Notes under the pieces: generated by a model | The model's input: only the letters and a program-made list of their open reading frames with translations | What the model was told of the DNA's origin: nothing | The model's database searches: none | Made by a program: the position numbers and the translations under genes | Part shown: positions 6,711-7,612 of the stretch, one piece after another | How the letters are laid out: the number at the start of each line of letters is the position of its first letter | Position numbering within the stretch: the stretch's first letter is position 1 | NCBI GenBank assembly: GCA_946623915.1 | Contig: CAMORQ010000081.1 | Location: forward strand, 1-7,612 | Length of the DNA: 7,612 nt | Reading direction: 5' to 3' | Origin: an uncultured Coriobacteriaceae bacterium | Lineage (GTDB): Bacteria > Actinomycetota > Coriobacteriia > Coriobacteriales > Eggerthellaceae

Positions 6711-6871
6711 GCCAAGAATGTCGATTTGTGCTCGATTGGATTTGCATTGGGGAGCGTAACGGAGTTTTGCGAACTGGGGTTTTGGCATGCCTGATTGGAT
6801 GCGTTCTGAAAAGTATTGAAAATGAGACTTTTTAGCAACAGCCGCATCGAGCACAAATCGACATTCTTGGC
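6711..6871. repeat. Perfect 26-bp inverted repeat flanking 109 bp
   Basis: The arms at 6711-6736 and 6846-6871 are perfect reverse complements over 26 bp. The left arm begins GCCAAGAATGTCG and the right arm ends CGACATTCTTGGC. The 109-bp interior (6737-6845) has no gene. Six T's (6872-6877) follow the right arm, so the whole could act as a large terminator-like structure in a plus-strand transcript. No target-site duplication is visible in the flanks. A partial third copy of the core (AAATCGACGTT, 6885-6895) follows. Because of the repeat, the same short peptide (IEHKSTFLA) appears in frames on both strands, which is an artefact and not evidence of a gene. Confidence 0.85.
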
Positions 6872-6952
6872 TTTTTTCGCGACCGAAATCGACGTTTCTC
6901 GAATCTGCCACGGAAAGAGATCTCGCGCTTACCCGGTTGAGGAACGAAGCCG

Positions 6953-6986
6953 TGTCTTTCATGCAGCCACACACGCACGAAAGACA
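6953..6986. repeat. Inverted repeat, 8-bp stem
   Basis: TGTCTTTC (6953-6960) pairs perfectly with GAAAGACA (6979-6986). After one mismatch the stem extends by TGC/GCA (6962-6964 with 6975-6977), leaving an A/C-rich loop. No T-run follows. Function unknown. Confidence 0.4.
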
Positions 6987-7072
6987 AGCGCCTCCGGTAA
7001 CCATGATGTTTTGACACTAATCGTGATCGCAAACGCGACAGCAACGCTTGGCTAAACATGGGGAATTATCCA

Positions 7073-7105
7073 AATGTGACAGCAACGACGCGTTGGTGTC
7101 ACATT
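7073..7105 (-). terminator. Strong stem-loop just past map, candidate terminator
   Basis: AATGTGACA (7073-7081) pairs with TGTCACATT (7097-7105). After one G-G mismatch, CAACG (7083-7087) pairs with CGTTG (7091-7095) around a three-base loop. It lies 15 bp beyond the map stop codon, the usual place for a terminator of the leftward transcript. On that strand the stem ends in ATTT and is followed by GGATAATT, so the T-tract is weak. GACAGCAACG from this stem also occurs at 7037-7046. Confidence 0.5.
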
Positions 7106-7108
7106 CCC

Positions 7109-7124
7109 ATTGATGCGCATCAAT
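7109..7124. repeat. 16-bp perfect palindrome over the map stop codon
   Basis: ATTGATGCGCATCAAT is perfectly palindromic. It includes the map stop codon (TGA on the minus strand, 7120-7122) and lies four bases from the larger stem-loop at 7073-7105. It could be a protein-binding site or a small second hairpin. Chance is less likely at this length but not excluded. Confidence 0.5.
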
Positions 7125-7612
7125 CGTTGACGGGGCGTTTGTGGCCGGATTCTGTTGTGATGACGACAGGTCCGTCCTCTGTGATGGCTATGGTCTTCTC
7201 GAAGTGCGCAGAGGGCATGCCATCCTTCGTGTAGACGATCCAACCATCGTCACCTTGACGGGTTTCGTGGGTTCCCATGTTGATCATGGGTTCGATGGCA
7301 AACACCATCCCTACTTCGAGCGGAAGGTTATTGTGCTTGTCGTAGTAATTGGGCACGTTGGGGTCTTCGTGCATCCTGCGCCCGATACCGTGACCGACAT
7401 AGTCGCGCACCACGCCGTACCCGTGGCTTTCCGCAATCGTTTGCACAGCTCGTCCGATATCGTAAAGGCGATTACCTTCGCACATAGCCTCGAGGCCTGC
7501 CCACATGCACTCTTCAGTAACATCGAGCAACGCCTGTTTTTCAGGGCTGATCTTGCCAACAGGGAACGTCCAAGCGATGTCCCCCACCCATCCATCGACT
7601 GGAGCACCCGTA
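7120..7612 (-). CDS. map: Methionine aminopeptidase, type I (C-terminal part; cut by window edge)
   Basis: The last 163 codons of MetAP, the cytoplasmic dinuclear-metal enzyme that removes the initiator methionine from new proteins. The reading frame enters from the right edge with GAPVDGWVGDIAWTFPVGK, so the true start is outside; the GTG at 7585-7587 is internal and should not be taken as the start. Four of the five metal ligands are visible: Asp in VGDIAW, His in VGHGIGR (7390-7392), Glu in AIEPM (7291-7293) and Glu in HFEKTI (7198-7200), equivalent to E. coli D108, H171, E204 and E235. The first ligand, equivalent to D97, would fall just past the edge. The second active-site His is in RRMHEDP. 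The end IAITEDGPVVIT plus a short tail is normal for the family. In many bacteria map follows adk and secY, which could lie to the right. Confidence 0.95.
   Translation of the reverse strand, partial: TGAPVDGWVGDIAWTFPVGKISPEKQALLDVTEECMWAGLEAMCEGNRLYDIGRAVQTIAESHGYGVVRDYVGHGIGRRMHEDPNVPNYYDKHNNLPLEVGMVFAIEPMINMGTHETRQGDDGWIVYTKDGMPSAHFEKTIAITEDGPVVITTESGHKRPVND

Larger units (their letters stand above)
6475..7119. other. Gene-free, low-G+C, inverted-repeat-rich region
   Basis: No convincing gene lies between nadK and map. Open frames here are short, lack ribosome-binding sites and have no recognisable protein similarity. G+C over 6601-7080 is 48.8% by hand count, against about 60% in neighbouring genes. 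The stretch holds at least five separate inverted repeats, listed individually. It follows nadK on the plus strand and the 3' end of map on the minus strand, so it is a double 3' region. No good terminator is seen directly after nadK; only GCAGCTGC at 6482-6489. Confidence 0.6.

Noticed and set aside
6711..6871. Retron or CRISPR-like interpretation of the inverted repeats
   Set aside because: No reverse transcriptase or cas gene is present, and the repeats are not regularly spaced direct repeats.
7011..7016. Perfect TTGACA (-35-like) in the spacer before map's 3' end
   Set aside because: No -10 box lies 15-19 bp downstream, and there is no plus-strand gene for it to drive.
6536..7059. Several small open frames on both strands between nadK and map, sharing the peptides IEHKSTFLA and ECRFVLD
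   Set aside because: The shared peptides come from the 26-bp inverted repeat read in both directions. There are no ribosome-binding sites and no family resemblance.

Overview
The window is about 60% G+C in its coding parts. It reads as ordinary chromosome from an actinobacterium, most likely class Coriobacteriia (Eggerthella/Slackia/Gordonibacter relatives). That placement is inferred from the protein sequences (an actinobacterial-type MurJ with an 'IYDL' motif, DUF1846, NAD kinase) and from general sequence style; no rRNA or other marker is present to settle it.

Layout, left to right. 1-1065 (-) is the N-terminal membrane domain of an ABC exporter half-transporter, cut by the left edge. Its start codon overlaps the stop of a Xer-type tyrosine recombinase (1062-2096, -) as ATGA, so the two appear to be translationally coupled. 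A divergent spacer (2097-2311) carries a likely leaderless xer promoter, a perfect 13-bp palindrome and a TATAAT box for the rightward gene. 2312-3790 (+) is a DUF1846/UPF0371 protein of unknown function. A short convergent spacer with two small hairpins follows. murJ (lipid II flippase, 3904-5517, -) is divergent from nadK (NAD kinase, 5602-6474, +) across 84 bp, where an 8-bp palindrome gives a TATACT box on both strands. The right end is the C-terminal part of methionine aminopeptidase (7120-7612, -), cut by the right edge.

Between nadK and map lies a gene-free stretch of about 645 bp with lower G+C (about 49% over 6601-7080 by hand count) and an unusual density of inverted repeats. The most striking is a perfect 26-bp inverted repeat with a 109-bp interior, directly followed by T6. 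Overlapping it on the left are two mutually exclusive short stems. Further right are an 8-bp stem, a strong 15-position stem just past map, and a 16-bp palindrome spanning the map stop codon. This is the part of the window that ordinary annotation does not explain.

Functionally the genes are mostly housekeeping: chromosome dimer resolution or recombination, peptidoglycan precursor export, NADP supply and N-terminal methionine removal. The exceptions are one exporter of unknown substrate and one conserved uncharacterised protein. I see no defence system, CRISPR array, tRNA, rRNA or insertion-sequence transposase.
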